Of a DNA stretch of 64,000 nt, positions 45,792 through 56,503 are shown piece after piece (position 1 is the first letter of the stretch; every line of letters starts with the position of its first letter). The DNA is from Hortaea werneckii. Its lineage: Eukaryota > Ascomycota > Dothideomycetes > Mycosphaerellales > Teratosphaeriaceae. Below the pieces are notes generated by a model. The model was not told where the DNA came from, made no database searches, and saw only the letters and a list, made by a program, of their open reading frames with translations. The position numbers and the translations under genes were made by a program. The stretch lies in contig JBAOKB010000037.1 in assembly GCA_037044905.1 (NCBI GenBank), forward strand, positions 372,001 through 436,000, given 5' to 3'.

Positions 45792-46203
45792 GGTGCTCGC
45801 GGAGGGTGTCGCACACACAGTCTGCGCAGTGCGGAGGTGCTATCGGTAGCGGAAGTCCATCATGGGAAGACGAATGGGCGCGGTGTGAGGGATCGGGGGC
45901 GTCTATGCGATCCGACGGAAGCCAATGCAACCGCCTTCCCTTTGAGCTGCCTCTGTCGTCATTGTTCACATGTGAATCTGGCCTGTGCACGAGCTTTTGC
46001 CGTCGAGCCGTATTGGGCTGTATCCATGACTAGACGAACGCAAGATGGATCAGACTACCGTTTTATTTCGTACATCACCTTTGATTTCATCTTCCACCAC
46101 TCGGAATACCCGCATTCCACCCACCATAGCATGAGGATACGGTAGTGACTGCTTTCGAACACCCAACCGCTTTCTTCATCCCACTAGCCTCTCCGGCGCA
46201 ACC
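45792..46203. other. Divergent promoter of the lipase and PET191
   Basis: About 0.4 kb between the two start codons. No exon or clear element was identified. Confidence 0.6.
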
Positions 46204-46618
46204 ATGCCCTCCTCCTGTAAAGACATCCGTACGCCTACCACCCCCACATCCTCAATAACCCACCACGGCTAACGAGGAGCTCCCCATAGGTGCCGCACTA
46301 GCCCTCTGCCTCCAAAACTCCGACTGTGTCCTCATCCACCGCAACACCCCCGCCGAATGTCTCCGCCCACCCCTCTCCGACACTCTCCCTACCCAATGTC
46401 AACAGCTAAAGAAAGGCTACGGCGAATGCAAACGCGGCCTCATCGACATGCGGAAACGCTTCCGAGGCAATAAGCCCATCGCCACTTCCACCGAGCTCGA
46501 GGCCGGTGGCGAGAAGCCGCAGGGGATGTTGTATGCTGGCAAGGGGAGTTACGAGGGTGTGGGACCAAGGGGACGAATGGCAGGGATGACACGGATGGGG
46601 AGTATGAGGTTTTTGTGA
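46204..46618 (+). CDS. PET191: Cytochrome c oxidase assembly protein PET191 (COA5 family)
   Basis: Two exons, 46204-46228 and 46290-46618, giving 117 residues. The 61-nt intron is GTACGC..TAG with a GGCTAAC branch site, and it falls after MPSSCKDI. The protein follows PET191: RAALALCLQNSDCVLIHRN, then DTLPTQCQQLKKGYGECKRG and LIDMRKRFRGNKPI. Six cysteines at 5, 15, 21, 32, 45 and 55 form the CX9C/CX10C set of twin-CX9C intermembrane-space proteins imported by Mia40. It is needed for assembly of respiratory complex IV. The C-terminal tail (about 45 residues) is less conserved, with the LYAGK motif retained. The first exon is only 25 nt, so the gene is easy to miss in open-frame scans. Confidence 0.93.
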
Positions 46619-46979
46619 GGAATGACGGGATTGAGGATATAAGGAAGAAGTGAGACTATTTGAGGAACTTTCTTTTGTTGGAGAAAACAGGAGATATTCT
46701 CTGCTCTGTACAGTACTTTGGCAGGAGTTGATGGTAAAGGCCTTTTTCGATTAGCCAAGAAGCATTGGGATGGCGTTTGATTGGCATATGTGATGTGGAA
46801 ATGTCGATGGCATGTAGCAACGGAAAGAAGTGAGCTGCGGAGTCAAGCTTTGCAATATTCGTACAGTACTACTGATATCCTGTTTCCAATACTACTCACT
46901 AAGACAGGAAATCTCAATCATTCTCAACCAAATCTCTCATCGCCTTTCAGCCACTCCGCTCCCCTCCTATCAAGCCCGC
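46619..46979. other. Convergent intergenic region
   Basis: This lies between the PET191 stop and the 3' end of the CAP-like locus. No exon is recognised. Confidence 0.5.
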
Positions 46980-47832
46980 TCAATAAGGCTGCTGACCCAC
47001 CACATTCCCAGCCGGCCAATACCTCGCCACCACATAAACCCACCCATCCTTTCCGACCGCCTTCCGACCGCCTTCCCCATCCCCACATGCGTAGTTCGCG
47101 ACCACATACACTGTGCTAGGGACACGAGTCAGCGGTACAGCCAAAAGGTAACCCAGGAAAGGGGGGAAAAAAAAAATAAAAATAAAAAAGACTCACAATA
47201 ATGTCCCCACATACCCACCCCTCCTTCCCCTCCCTCCCCACCTTGGCGCCCTTGGGATAATACCTCTTCTCCCCCATCCAAGCCCCTATCGCCTGTTTCA
47301 TCCCCGCTTTGCGATCCGAGGAAGCGTATAAATTCTCCCCTTGCCCCTTCTCCGCCAGAGCAGCGGAATGTTCCATCCTCCCTCTCCCGGCGAGCCGCTC
47401 GGCGTACTGTTGCGCGTCGTGGTGTAGGACGTCGCTCCATTGGAGCGGGGGGATGTTTGTGTGTGGCGCGGGGACGGTTGTGGAGGGTTAGGCAGGTGGT
47501 TGTGGTGGTCCTTGGGGAGAGGGGTGGAGTGGGAGGGGGAAGGGAATGGGTTTGAGAGGGCGGGTTTGGAGTTGGGGTAAGGATCTGCTGGGTTGGGGTG
47601 GTTGGAGTGGAAGGGGGAGTTCTGGGAAGATGGCGGTCGGGGGGTGGTTTTGATGGGATGCGGAACCCGCGAGGCCTGGGAAGGAGGAGGGTTGTCCTTG
47701 TTGTTGTTGGTATGATGGGAAATGAGTTGACGGGGTTTCCGGTCGCGGTGTTGGAGGACCATTGATAAGACCATTGATAGCCTTCCAATGGCCCTTGAAA
47801 GGACTCCTGATATCCGGCTTGCGGCCTCCCAA
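46980..47832 (-). pseudogene. Damaged CAP/PR-1-like (cysteine-rich secretory) gene
   Basis: A CAP-domain segment is clear: LQWSDVLHHDAQQYAERLAG, HSAALAEKGQGENLYASSD, then GAWMGEKRYYPKGAKVG. A last exon reads GWVYVVARYWPAGNVVGQQ and ends at 46980. A Pro-rich N-terminal stretch lies in the same frame (from ATG 47832) but a TAA near 47490 separates it from the CAP part, with no good intron to remove it. The core motif GHYTQxVW expected before the last exon is absent, and the two exon frames do not join in phase at the visible GTGAGT or GTATGT donors. No convincing signal peptide was found (the best is MTYSKTWLIALSS in another frame). A pseudogene is favoured; sequence error or a missed exon are alternatives. 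Confidence 0.5.
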
Positions 47833-48559
47833 CGCTGCTCAAGGCGATCAACCATGTCTTTGAATAGGTCATCCATTTTCTACGAGGTGGTAATTGGCAA
47901 GCGTGATAGCCTCAGAGCCCAGATCAAAGGACGTAGGAGCGATTCAAGGGGAGTAAGGAACGATAAGCACTGTAATGTCCCCATCTATGTGCACAGTGAA
48001 TATCCTCACTCCTATAACCCTGTCGTGAAAAGGTGCTATGATGCCTCTGACAGGACCGATCCGTCTTTCACTGATGGAGCATAAGCTCGGTAAACGGGAG
48101 ACATCCTGGGCATCCTGTTAAACGGCCGGCGAGAAGCAAGTTTATCCCTGCTCATCCAGGAAGCGAAGGTGATTCCATGAGCAGCAAAGAAGTTTGCGCG
48201 GCGTAGGCATAGCTGTGGTTTTCTAAAGGAGAAGGCAGACACAGTATGACGTGGGAGAAACCGCAAGCCGTGATGTAGACTATTTCATACGTTTACCTGG
48301 CATAATCACTTGACGCTGATGTATTTGTTACGAGAGTACAGGGAATAAATGAGAGAAAGCTCTCGTAATGGAAATTTGAAGTGATCCGTAAACTAGTCTT
48401 CACAGCGCCTGTGCCGGGATATCATTGTAGAATGATTCCCATCCTCTCTTATCCTGAGTAGGTCACTAGATGTTCAAAATTTACCGAAAAGAAGGAAAGG
48501 ACAAACCGCTAATATTCACAAATGAAACAGTCGTATCCGCCCTGAGTCCCGTTCGCGGG
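47833..48559. other. Intergenic region, no gene recognised
   Basis: Short open frames only. The right part probably contains the 3' UTR of the X325-like gene. Confidence 0.5.
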
Positions 48560-49440
48560 CTATATCAAGGTCCATATCCCTATCACCACCGCAATCACCA
48601 TGAGCGCTGCGGGAGGGAGCAGTGCTCCCGCAGCGTTCGTCTCGCCGGTCGCTGTCAGCTCTTGTGAAGTGTAGAGCAGGTTGAAACCTATGTCGGAGCT
48701 GTTGTAGCAATTGTCCGGCGTCACTTCCTCGTAATCCCCGTCTTTGTCATCGACGAGCGTAACATCTACACACTATATCAAAGGGGTTAGCCCGTGTTTT
48801 CGTTGACGTTCACAATGTCTCGATCACTTACGCTGTATAAAGCAGCACCGTGCTGTGCCGTCTCAATGACCTGGATGGTGATGTTCTGACCGACCTCCAG
48901 GCTCAGATTCGCAGGCATGCCGACCTGCGGCAGACAGAATTGGCCGCCGTAGTACGAATTATTCGGACCAGTAATCTGGAACGGATGAACGACCGGGTGC
49001 GACATGTTCGGCGGGTTGCTTTGACCCTGCTCTTGAATGCCTATGTTGATGTAGAACAGAGCTTTGCTGTGGCCTGGGAACCAACCAGGTTGGATCGAGA
49101 CGGCGCCTCCTGAGACGGGCCACTTGGTGCGGTTTTGTGTTAAAGGCATGCCGCCACCTGCGATAGTATGTCAATATTTCTCTTTGGTCAGGGAACATGC
49201 AATGCTGCTTCTCTAGGTACGCAAGTACCTACATGGGTAAATCCACTGCATGCCATAGGGAAAGCCTGTTGTCCCATCCTCGTAGAAATCCACGCCTATC
49301 GTGTCGGGGTTGGTTTCTGGCAGTGTGCCATTTGTATGTAGATTGTTTCCTCTCCAGCCAGGGTAGGTGATGACTGTGTGCGCTCTCGCTAGACTCGTCG
49401 CAGCCACCGCAATGGCTAGTATGTGATGGAAGGCAAGCAT
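48560..49440 (-). CDS. X325/Bim1-like copper-binding, LPMO-related protein with GPI-anchor signal
   Basis: Three exons: 49440-49233, 49157-48832 and 48772-48560, giving 248 residues. Splices (GTAGGT and GTAAGT donors) restore IYPC-GGMPLTQNRTKWPVSG and AALYS-CVDVTLVDD. A signal peptide ends ...SLARA and leaves His21 as the mature N-terminus (HTVITYPGW), the start of a copper histidine brace. Family blocks follow: GMQWIYPCGGMP, GGAVSIQPGWFPGHSKALFY, GPNNSYYGGQFCLPQVGMP, and CYNSSDIGFNLLYT with conserved cysteines. The last 20 residues are hydrophobic after a small-residue region (TNAAG), as in GPI signals. Members such as Cryptococcus Bim1 help copper uptake at the cell surface rather than cleaving polysaccharide. 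The same role here is inference. Confidence 0.88.
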
Positions 49441-51285
49441 GTTTGTTCACGTCGCTGTAGGCCGAATTTGATGTGGGCTCAAGTCCAGTTGTGCTGTGAG
49501 CTCTGTTACTGCCGAAGCTGCAGCTTCCTCTTCTGCTCTTCCTCGGTCTTGAGTTCCTTGCGGCTCTTCAGCTCTGTGCGACAAGACTTCAAGGCGTGCT
49601 TATGCAAGCACAGCGGCCGAACGTGAGGTCAGATGGAGTTTGGTAAAGTACGAAGAAGACAAGAAAGACACGGTAAGCTCAGGCTCACTTTCCCGGAGAA
49701 ATACACCAAGGCTCATCCAACTCGGTGCACATGGTCAGACCTTAAACGACCAATACGCCTGAGCGAGACGCCGACTTGTTCCTACATCGCTAGCGCAGTG
49801 ACGGCCAGCGAACGATAGCTTGCCGGAGGCTGTGCGTGGGAAGGCTTACATGCACTACTTGGCAGCGAATTTGGCGCTCATTGGAGCAGTGTATGCGCAT
49901 GCAACCCGCATGGGCGATGAATGTGAGCAGCGGATTCGAGGAACGTCGCTGTGATGGGTGCTAGCGCTGTGCCCTGCAGTGAGGATGTGAGATTTAAGCG
50001 CTCGGGAAAGTTGGATTGCCGGAATCACAGCCAATGAGAACGAGACGGGCAAGAGCGGAAAACTGGCCGTTGCAGCCGAAGTGTGCACCTCACCAGAGCG
50101 AAACGACAGCAGCGCAACCAACCAGCGCATGGAACGAGTATCTTGTGCAATGATGCACAGAGTTCCATCTTCCAAACGGCTTCGTTGATTCTGCGAAAGC
50201 TTGATCATTGCTTGGAGAGTCTTGATAATAGAGCACGACGGAATACGGGCTTCCTTGTCCACGGCACGGGGTTGCGGCGAAGAGATTCAGATCAGATTCG
50301 ACCATTTCGGGTCTACATATTGTTAGCTCCATTGAATGAAAGTCTTTAGTGATACCGAGCCCACAAGGCGACTAGACAAAAGTGTGCAATTTGTTAGGGA
50401 CATAGCTAGCAGACTTTAGTGCTGTGATTTAATACCAGCGCCGACGCCAAAGCAACTTGAGGTCCAGTCGTCTGCCAGTTGTGCTCTTGTGAGATTTGAT
50501 CTCTTGGGAAATTGACTGTAGATCGTCGCGGCTACCGTCCTAGACATTTGAAGTTCAGCTGGTCGACAGCGAGGACCGATGCTACACAGAAGGGGTTGCA
50601 GACGTCATAAGCGTTTCTTTTATCATCTGACCACGTACTTCAAAGTGTGGAATTTTGGGGCAATTTTGGTCCATATACGCCTGCCTGCGCGCTCTGCGGT
50701 TGCAATGGACTGGCGGGCACGGCTGGCGGGCATGAAAAAGTTGACCCATTTGAGTCCGCGTAGTCTGGCGCCGGATGAACAGCCGTTAGCACGACCAAAG
50801 GGCGCTTCGTCAAACGTTGGCGGGTTTGTGGACGAATTGCGCGACGCCATGATACTAAGCTCAGAAAGCGTAGAGTGAGTGGGCGCTTCTCCAGACGGAT
50901 GGACGGTGGATCCTGCCGACAGAGCGGGTGCGCAGCCAATAGGCAGCTACCGAAGGCTCTAATTTGAGTGGCGTGACCAAGCAACTCCGAAGCTTTCTGC
51001 ATGTACTTCCTCGACATACCAGCATGCCTGTTGTTATCGCAGAGATGCCCAGTGCTTTGCAGCTTGAGTGCGCCGCAATACTTGATCAGGACTTGCCGAT
51101 GGACGTGCCAGTTGAGCGCGGTCATACATGCAGCCAATCCGAAGGGTTTCGACTGGCAGATGAAACTTCCCAAGGGGGGCTTTCAATCCTTTTGAATGCC
51201 AAAGAAGATCTACAGCTCATTGAGCCTTGTTCAGAATACTCAGTGTGCATGTCAGCCTGAGCGGTAAGCTTTTCCTGCTTAAGCG
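49441..51285. other. Intergenic region, no supported gene
   Basis: About 1.8 kb. Minus-strand frames at 49855-50332 and 50623-50850 start with ATG. The first contains MRWLVALLSF, which could begin a secretory peptide and is followed by a GTGAGG donor-like site. I could not build a convincing gene from either. Confidence 0.45.
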
Positions 51286-52425
51286 ATGCGGCAAAGCAGT
51301 ACCTCTCTGAGAGGTGAGCGTGTCAAACCGCCCCGCTCGACTGTGCCGCATTATGGTGCTACACTGCCTTATTACCTGCTCTGCCCATGTACCAGCTACA
51401 AGTCGCAACCCTTGGCTTCATCTGTCACTTCCGTTGACTTTCCTAGACTCTCTTTCGGTTGTCCCTTTCCTTTTAGTTACGGCCTGTCATATTTGTGGCG
51501 TCATCTTTCTACAGCTTTGAGAGTGCCGAGCAGCAGCAATAACCCTGTCTTGTCGTCTTCGCCTGCAGGATCAGGTGCACAGCCTCGCAGTCAGGCGGAA
51601 GCGTACCATCGCAGCAAGGACGGCTGCGATCTCGACAATTTTACGCTCACTTTGACATACACACCCACAAAGGCGGACAAAGATCATTTTGCTTCTGATC
51701 AAGATCCGCAACCCGAAATGGACCGCAGCCGCTCAGCACCGTCTCGCCAAGGCAAACCTCATATAGATACCAAGGCGACGGTACCGCCATGGGAAAAACG
51801 TGAGGTGGTTCAAGTGCCGTTTGTGGACGCCGCATCGCCATCAATGTCGGATGCTGAGCGTCGCGGTTGTCTAAACCCCTGGGAACAGCCAACGAAGTCT
51901 TTCTCAGACCCTCACATCAAGCTTGAACGCAAAAGGTCTGTGCCAGACAACGAGCACTCCCACCCTCACGCGGAACAGGAAGCCAAACCACGGAACAGAG
52001 AACATGGCCCGTGGTCGCCGCATTTCGCTGCTTCGGCACCGTATGAGACACCACTATACGTTTCTCAGCCACCGAAGACAGCACCGCCCTGCCAAAAGCA
52101 CATGGGACCTAAAGCTCCGCCAACGCCACCCGAAAGCCTTTCTAACTCTTCGTCTTTCTCATCACCCCCAGTGAATGCAGACAAGGTGCTACCGCTGGTC
52201 ATCACAGCGTTTCCTGGCACAATGTCCAGTAGGAGCCGCGAGAACTCCAGACAGCGGACCAGGTCATCTAACCGTGGCCGCAGCACATCGAAACACAGCA
52301 AGTCCGATTCAGCGAACTTTGGACAACGTTTCAAGTCGGCGTTCAAAGGCATCTTCACACGAAGCCCCATAGACGAGTCTCAGTTCGAACGAATTGAAGA
52401 TAGGCATTGGACCGAAGAATACTGA
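51286..52425 (+). CDS. Disordered protein with conserved basic C-terminal tail, unknown function
   Basis: An uninterrupted frame of 379 residues. The part before about residue 95 looks non-coding, so the true start may be ATG 51718 (MDRSRSAPSRQGKPHI, 235 residues) or an exon beginning after CTGCAG near 51568. The body is rich in Pro, Ser, Lys and Glu, with VPPWEKREVVQVPF and GCLNPWEQP repeat-like phrases. The C-terminus is Arg/Ser-rich (SRSRENSRQRTRSSNRGRS), then NFGQRFKSAFKGIF and DESQFERIEDRHWTEEY. That tail pattern recurs in unnamed proteins of filamentous ascomycetes, as far as I recall. It has no enzymatic motif; membrane or nucleic-acid contact through the basic helix is a guess. Confidence 0.65.
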   Translation: MRQSSTSLRGERVKPPRSTVPHYGATLPYYLLCPCTSYKSQPLASSVTSVDFPRLSFGCPFPFSYGLSYLWRHLSTALRVPSSSNNPVLSSSPAGSGAQPRSQAEAYHRSKDGCDLDNFTLTLTYTPTKADKDHFASDQDPQPEMDRSRSAPSRQGKPHIDTKATVPPWEKREVVQVPFVDAASPSMSDAERRGCLNPWEQPTKSFSDPHIKLERKRSVPDNEHSHPHAEQEAKPRNREHGPWSPHFAASAPYETPLYVSQPPKTAPPCQKHMGPKAPPTPPESLSNSSSFSSPPVNADKVLPLVITAFPGTMSSRSRENSRQRTRSSNRGRSTSKHSKSDSANFGQRFKSAFKGIFTRSPIDESQFERIEDRHWTEEY

Positions 52426-53639
52426 TTGTTCGAGCTGCGCCGGTGGGCTCAATAACATCTAAAGCAGAGTGTCTAGGGGGTCCTCCGCCTCTGGCTGGGT
52501 CACTTCCAAGGCAAAGCTCGCAGCAGGCCACGAAGATCGAGGGGGAGTGCAGGCGGAGAACGCCCAGTGACAGACACAGACTCCTGCCGTGGGCAAGAAG
52601 GAATGTAGAATGCTCCATTCCAAGTAACGATCAAGGCCACCAGCGGCGCGCGCAACCGGGCTACCAATCATCAATTTAAGCAACAAGACCACGGGAGCCT
52701 CACCGAGCCACACTAGACGGATCGTTACTCTTGCGATCCATTACACTAATATCCTTCGAGACGAATTTTCTTGGGTCACGATGATGCTGTTGTCATTCAC
52801 TTGTATTTAGCAGTATACCCAGATTGCTTTGTCGTTTTGCTAGGCGTTCTATGATTTTGGAGGCTTCGTACGCATAGATTGTATTTGGCGCATCCTCAAT
52901 CCACCTTTGCTTTTGAAATTCTGTGTCCATCTTTGCGCAGTCCATAAGGTATGCAACTTCGTGCCGCTGGGTTTAAATGTGACTATCCGGCTTATATAGC
53001 TCAGCGCTCGAAACCTTGCGTGAAAAGGTATCAACCTCACCGATGGGTTATTCTCTTCTTACTTTGAGCACCAGCACTCTTCGTGCAATATCTGCGAAAT
53101 TGTTCGACTGCCTCTTGAATCAGCCACTCTTCAACTCAAGCAAAGGTCATACTTAGGCTGAAAGTCGGCCCAGCGTCACCCGAGGATATGGCTTCAACGG
53201 CTGATGCTCAACTGTGCCGGAACCGCATTTCAGCAAACAGAAAGCGAAAATACGTCAAAGCTTTTGCCTTGATTATGGTCATATAGCAGCAAGGACAATT
53301 GCGCTGTGCGCTGACGTCTTCGACCATTCCGCCTGCAAGAAACAACGAGATGTAGCTGTTTAGGATCTACCTACCTCCTACCAGATACGATGCTTCGCGC
53401 CAAGAATTGATAGGCAATGTTGCTGGCGATCCATAGCTTTTCATAAACCCCACGGTGATGTCAAGAGATGCAGTAAACATTTGATAAAGAATCCGTTTTT
53501 CTCCACTACGGAACGTTGAATCTGAAAAAGGACTCATTCAATGTATATGCTCCGCATTACCTGAGCGCCCTCAATTTTCTCAATCACGCTCTTTCGATGG
53601 TTTGGTAAACTTACATTCACATAGTGATTCAGCACAAGC
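52426..53639. other. Intergenic region, no gene recognised
   Basis: About 1.2 kb upstream of the MFS transporter gene, AT-richer than its neighbours. It probably includes the transporter promoter. No exon seen. Confidence 0.5.
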
Positions 53640-55331
53640 ATGCCAGATCATAAATCCGGCAGCCGCGACTATGCCACTGACGACAAAGTGGTAGTTGACG
53701 CTGCCAATGATGCTGCCCAAGAGGATCTCACAAAGGAGCTTGTGAAAACGACCAGGGCATCCGCGACGTCAATGCCCATCTTTTTCTGGAGATCCGGAAC
53801 TATGCGCCTGAAGAGCTACACGCTGAGCGTCTGACAGTCCGGCGGAAGTTGGACTGGATCATCATGCCCATGATCTGTATCACGTATTGTCTTCAATTCC
53901 TGGATAAGCTGAGTCTGAACTATGCTTCTGCATATAGCTTGACACCCGATCTCGGGCTTGAGGGACATCGGTACTCCTGGGTCGCCGCTATCTTCAACTT
54001 TGGATACCTTTTCTGGGCGATACCTGCAAACCTCATGATTCAGAGACTACCAATCGGGAAATACACTGGCACTATGGTGTTCCTGTGGAGTGTGGTCCTT
54101 TGCTGCCATGCCGCCGCGGAAAATTACGCTGGCATTCTCGTGTTACGGTTCATACTGGGGATGTTTGAGGCGAACATTAGCCCTTGTATTATGAACATTG
54201 TCTCGACATTCTATGCCAGGCCGGAACAACCATTGCGCATGTGCATCTTTCTTGGCTTCAACGGCGTATCGACCATGGTAGGCGCACTCCTGGGCTATGG
54301 CCTAGGCCATGTGGACAACGCGGCCATACCTTCCTGGAAGCTTATCTTCCTCGTCATCGGACTAATGAACTTCGTTTGGAGCTTTGTTATCGTTAGTAGA
54401 CCGCACCGCGACAATCCGTAATGGACTGGCTGACCTATCGTGTAGTTGATCTTCATGCCAGACTCCGCGAACAACGCTCGCTTCCTGAATCACAAGCAGA
54501 AAGTCATTGCTATTGATCGAGTCTCTGCGAACATGGTTGGCGTAAAAACCAAGCAGTACAAGCCTTCGCAGATGAAAGAGGCTCTACTGGATGTCAAAGT
54601 CTGGGCTTTGACGCTCATCGCTTTAGCAGTCGGTGTGGTAAATGGAGGGTGGGTGATCAAATCATTCTCGTCCTCAGCTGAGCACAACGTGCTAAAACTT
54701 CTGCAGATATTCGAACTTCCAAACCAGCTTGATCAAAGGCTACGGCTTCTCAGGGATCATGGCTACCTTGTTGCAATTACCGGCCGGTGCAATCGAGTTT
54801 GTAACAGTGCCTGTCTGTGGCTTATTCGCAACCTATGTCAAAGACGTCCGGTGCTTGACCATGATGGTAGCCTGCCTCGCACCGCTAGGCGGCCTTCTAG
54901 GTATCAGGCTAACAAGCCTCGACCATCGTTGGTCGTTGGTGGGCTGCAGTTGGCTGCTAGGTATATTAGGTGTACCCATCATCCTCACCTGGAACATTCT
55001 GCAGTCAGACATTGGTGGGCACACAAAGCGTACCATCACCAACGGATTATGGTTTACTTTTTACGCGGCAGGGAATATTGTGGGATCGAACATATTTGAC
55101 AACCGAGAAGCGCCGAGATACTTCTCGGCCCTAACAGGGCTCATTGTGTGCTACTGTGGCGTGATAGCTCTCACCGGTTTCTTGTGGCTGTACATGTGGA
55201 TTGAGAACAAGCGTCGAGACGCCATGCTCCATGGTGAATCGACAATCAGGGATGCTGAAGAGCAAGCCATCTTAGAAGGTTTCAAAGACAAGACAGATAA
55301 GGAGAGCAAAGGCTTCCGATATTCGTTGTAA
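53640..55331 (+). CDS. MFS transporter, allantoate permease (DAL5)-like anion:cation symporter, with one apparent frame break
   Basis: Exons 53640-54391, 54446-54648 and 54707-55331. The introns are 54 and 58 nt, with branch sites GGCTGAC and GCTAAA. TM1 is DWIIMPMICITYCLQFLDKL, followed by YSWVAAIFNFGYLFWAIPAN, GFNGVSTMVGALLGYGLGH and GILGVPIILTWNILQSDIGG, the order seen in the DAL5/ACS family; about 12 helices in total. These proteins import anionic metabolites such as allantoate, ureidosuccinate or vitamins at the plasma membrane. Near 53743 the frame from ATG 53640 (ANDAAQEDLTKELV) must shift to reach ENDQGIRDVNAHLFLEIRN. One extra base gives 526 residues with exon sizes that add up exactly. 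As sequenced, translation from 53640 stops at 53832. Confidence 0.85.
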
Positions 55332-55572
55332 CATTGCGAAGAGAGGAAAGCTCAGGGAAAAAAGAGCTGGCAAGATAGACTGATACCTTTCAGCGGAGAG
55401 GTAGATCATTGCGTATGGATTACAAGATTTTAAACCACGCCACTGAGTATCTTATGGAATCGCATACAGTTATAGACTTTCAATGTGAGCCCAGATTTTC
55501 CAATCCGTCGCTATGCATCCAATGCAAAATGCTGAGCAATCAATAGCAACCAATGGTAGCGCTCTGAATAAA
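55332..55572. other. Convergent spacer
   Basis: Short region between the MFS and GH17 genes, presumably both 3' UTRs. Confidence 0.6.
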
Positions 55573-56503
55573 TTAGCAGCCGTAAAGGTCGTAGATGGCG
55601 TTGCCATTGCTGTCGAAGATGCCAAAGGATGGCGATGCGTTGTAGTCTTGGTAAGAGTACCTGAAACATTGTTAGCAAACTTTTATCCCAATTAGTAACG
55701 TCGAGTCTTGTATAAACTTACCAGAACACGTGAATACTCTCAAATGCAGAGCACGCAACGCTTCTCCAGTACTTCTGGGCGTTCTGGACCGATGGAACAC
55801 CGGCGCCGTAGTTGTCACCGCTGACAGGCCAGCCAGTCTCAGTCACCCACACCCACTTGCCTGGGCTGACCTCGTTGACCTGGTTACGAGTAGCGGTGAC
55901 GGAGTCCCAGAAGACGTTGTAAGCATCGTCAATGCTGGCGGACTGGAAGTACGGGTAGCCGTCAAGACCGATGAAGTCACTTGCGGTGATGACAGCCTTG
56001 TTCGCGTCGTCAACCCAAGCGGTCCAAGTGTCGACGTGTCCAACCTCCTGGTTCACGCCCATCGCCCTAACCATTCCGCGGACGTCGTAGATTTGCTGTG
56101 CAAGCGTGTTGGCGTCCGTGTCGCCTCGGTAGAGGTCCTCAGATCCGACGGAGATGGCGATGATCCAGTCGCTTCCGTGCTGGTTGATGGCAGCCTCCAA
56201 AGCATCCTTCTCCCTCTGGTAGTGAGCGTTGTCCTCAGTCCAGACACCGACAAGAATCTGAGTACCGGTGTTCAGGGCAGCCGGGACAGCGTTGGCGAGG
56301 GTGTTGCAGTCCGAGCTGGCGTACAGGCGGACGGAGGTAATGTATTGGGGAAGGCCCTTCAGCTTGTTGAAGGCATATTCCCAGTCGCCCTGAGACTTGC
56401 AAGAGCCGTCCTCATTGTTTGCTCCAACGTTGAAACCCTTCCAATAGGCGTTGGCAGTGCTGAAAGTGGCCGCTAGAGCCGTGATGGTGGTCGAAAGACG
56501 CAT
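55573..56503 (-). CDS. Secreted GH17 beta-1,3-glucanase-like protein
   Basis: Two exons, 56503-55722 and 55660-55573, giving 289 residues. The 61-nt intron joins IHVFW to YSYQDYNASPSFGIFDS. A signal peptide covers residues 1-19 (ending TANA). The GH17 barrel reads YWKGFNVGANNEDGSCKSQ, then ISVGSEDLYRG with the acid/base Glu122, FIGLDGYPYFQ, and WVTETGWPVSG with the nucleophile Glu222. The family hydrolyses or transglycosylates cell wall beta-1,3-glucan. The acid/base motif has GSE where most members have GNE. The length matches compact fungal GH17 proteins without a GPI tail. An antisense frame covers most of the gene and is a codon-bias mirror. Confidence 0.93.

Noticed and set aside
55730..56476. 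248-codon plus-strand frame over the GH17 gene
   Set aside because: Antisense shadow of a codon-biased gene; the minus strand has catalytic motifs, a signal peptide and a supported intron.
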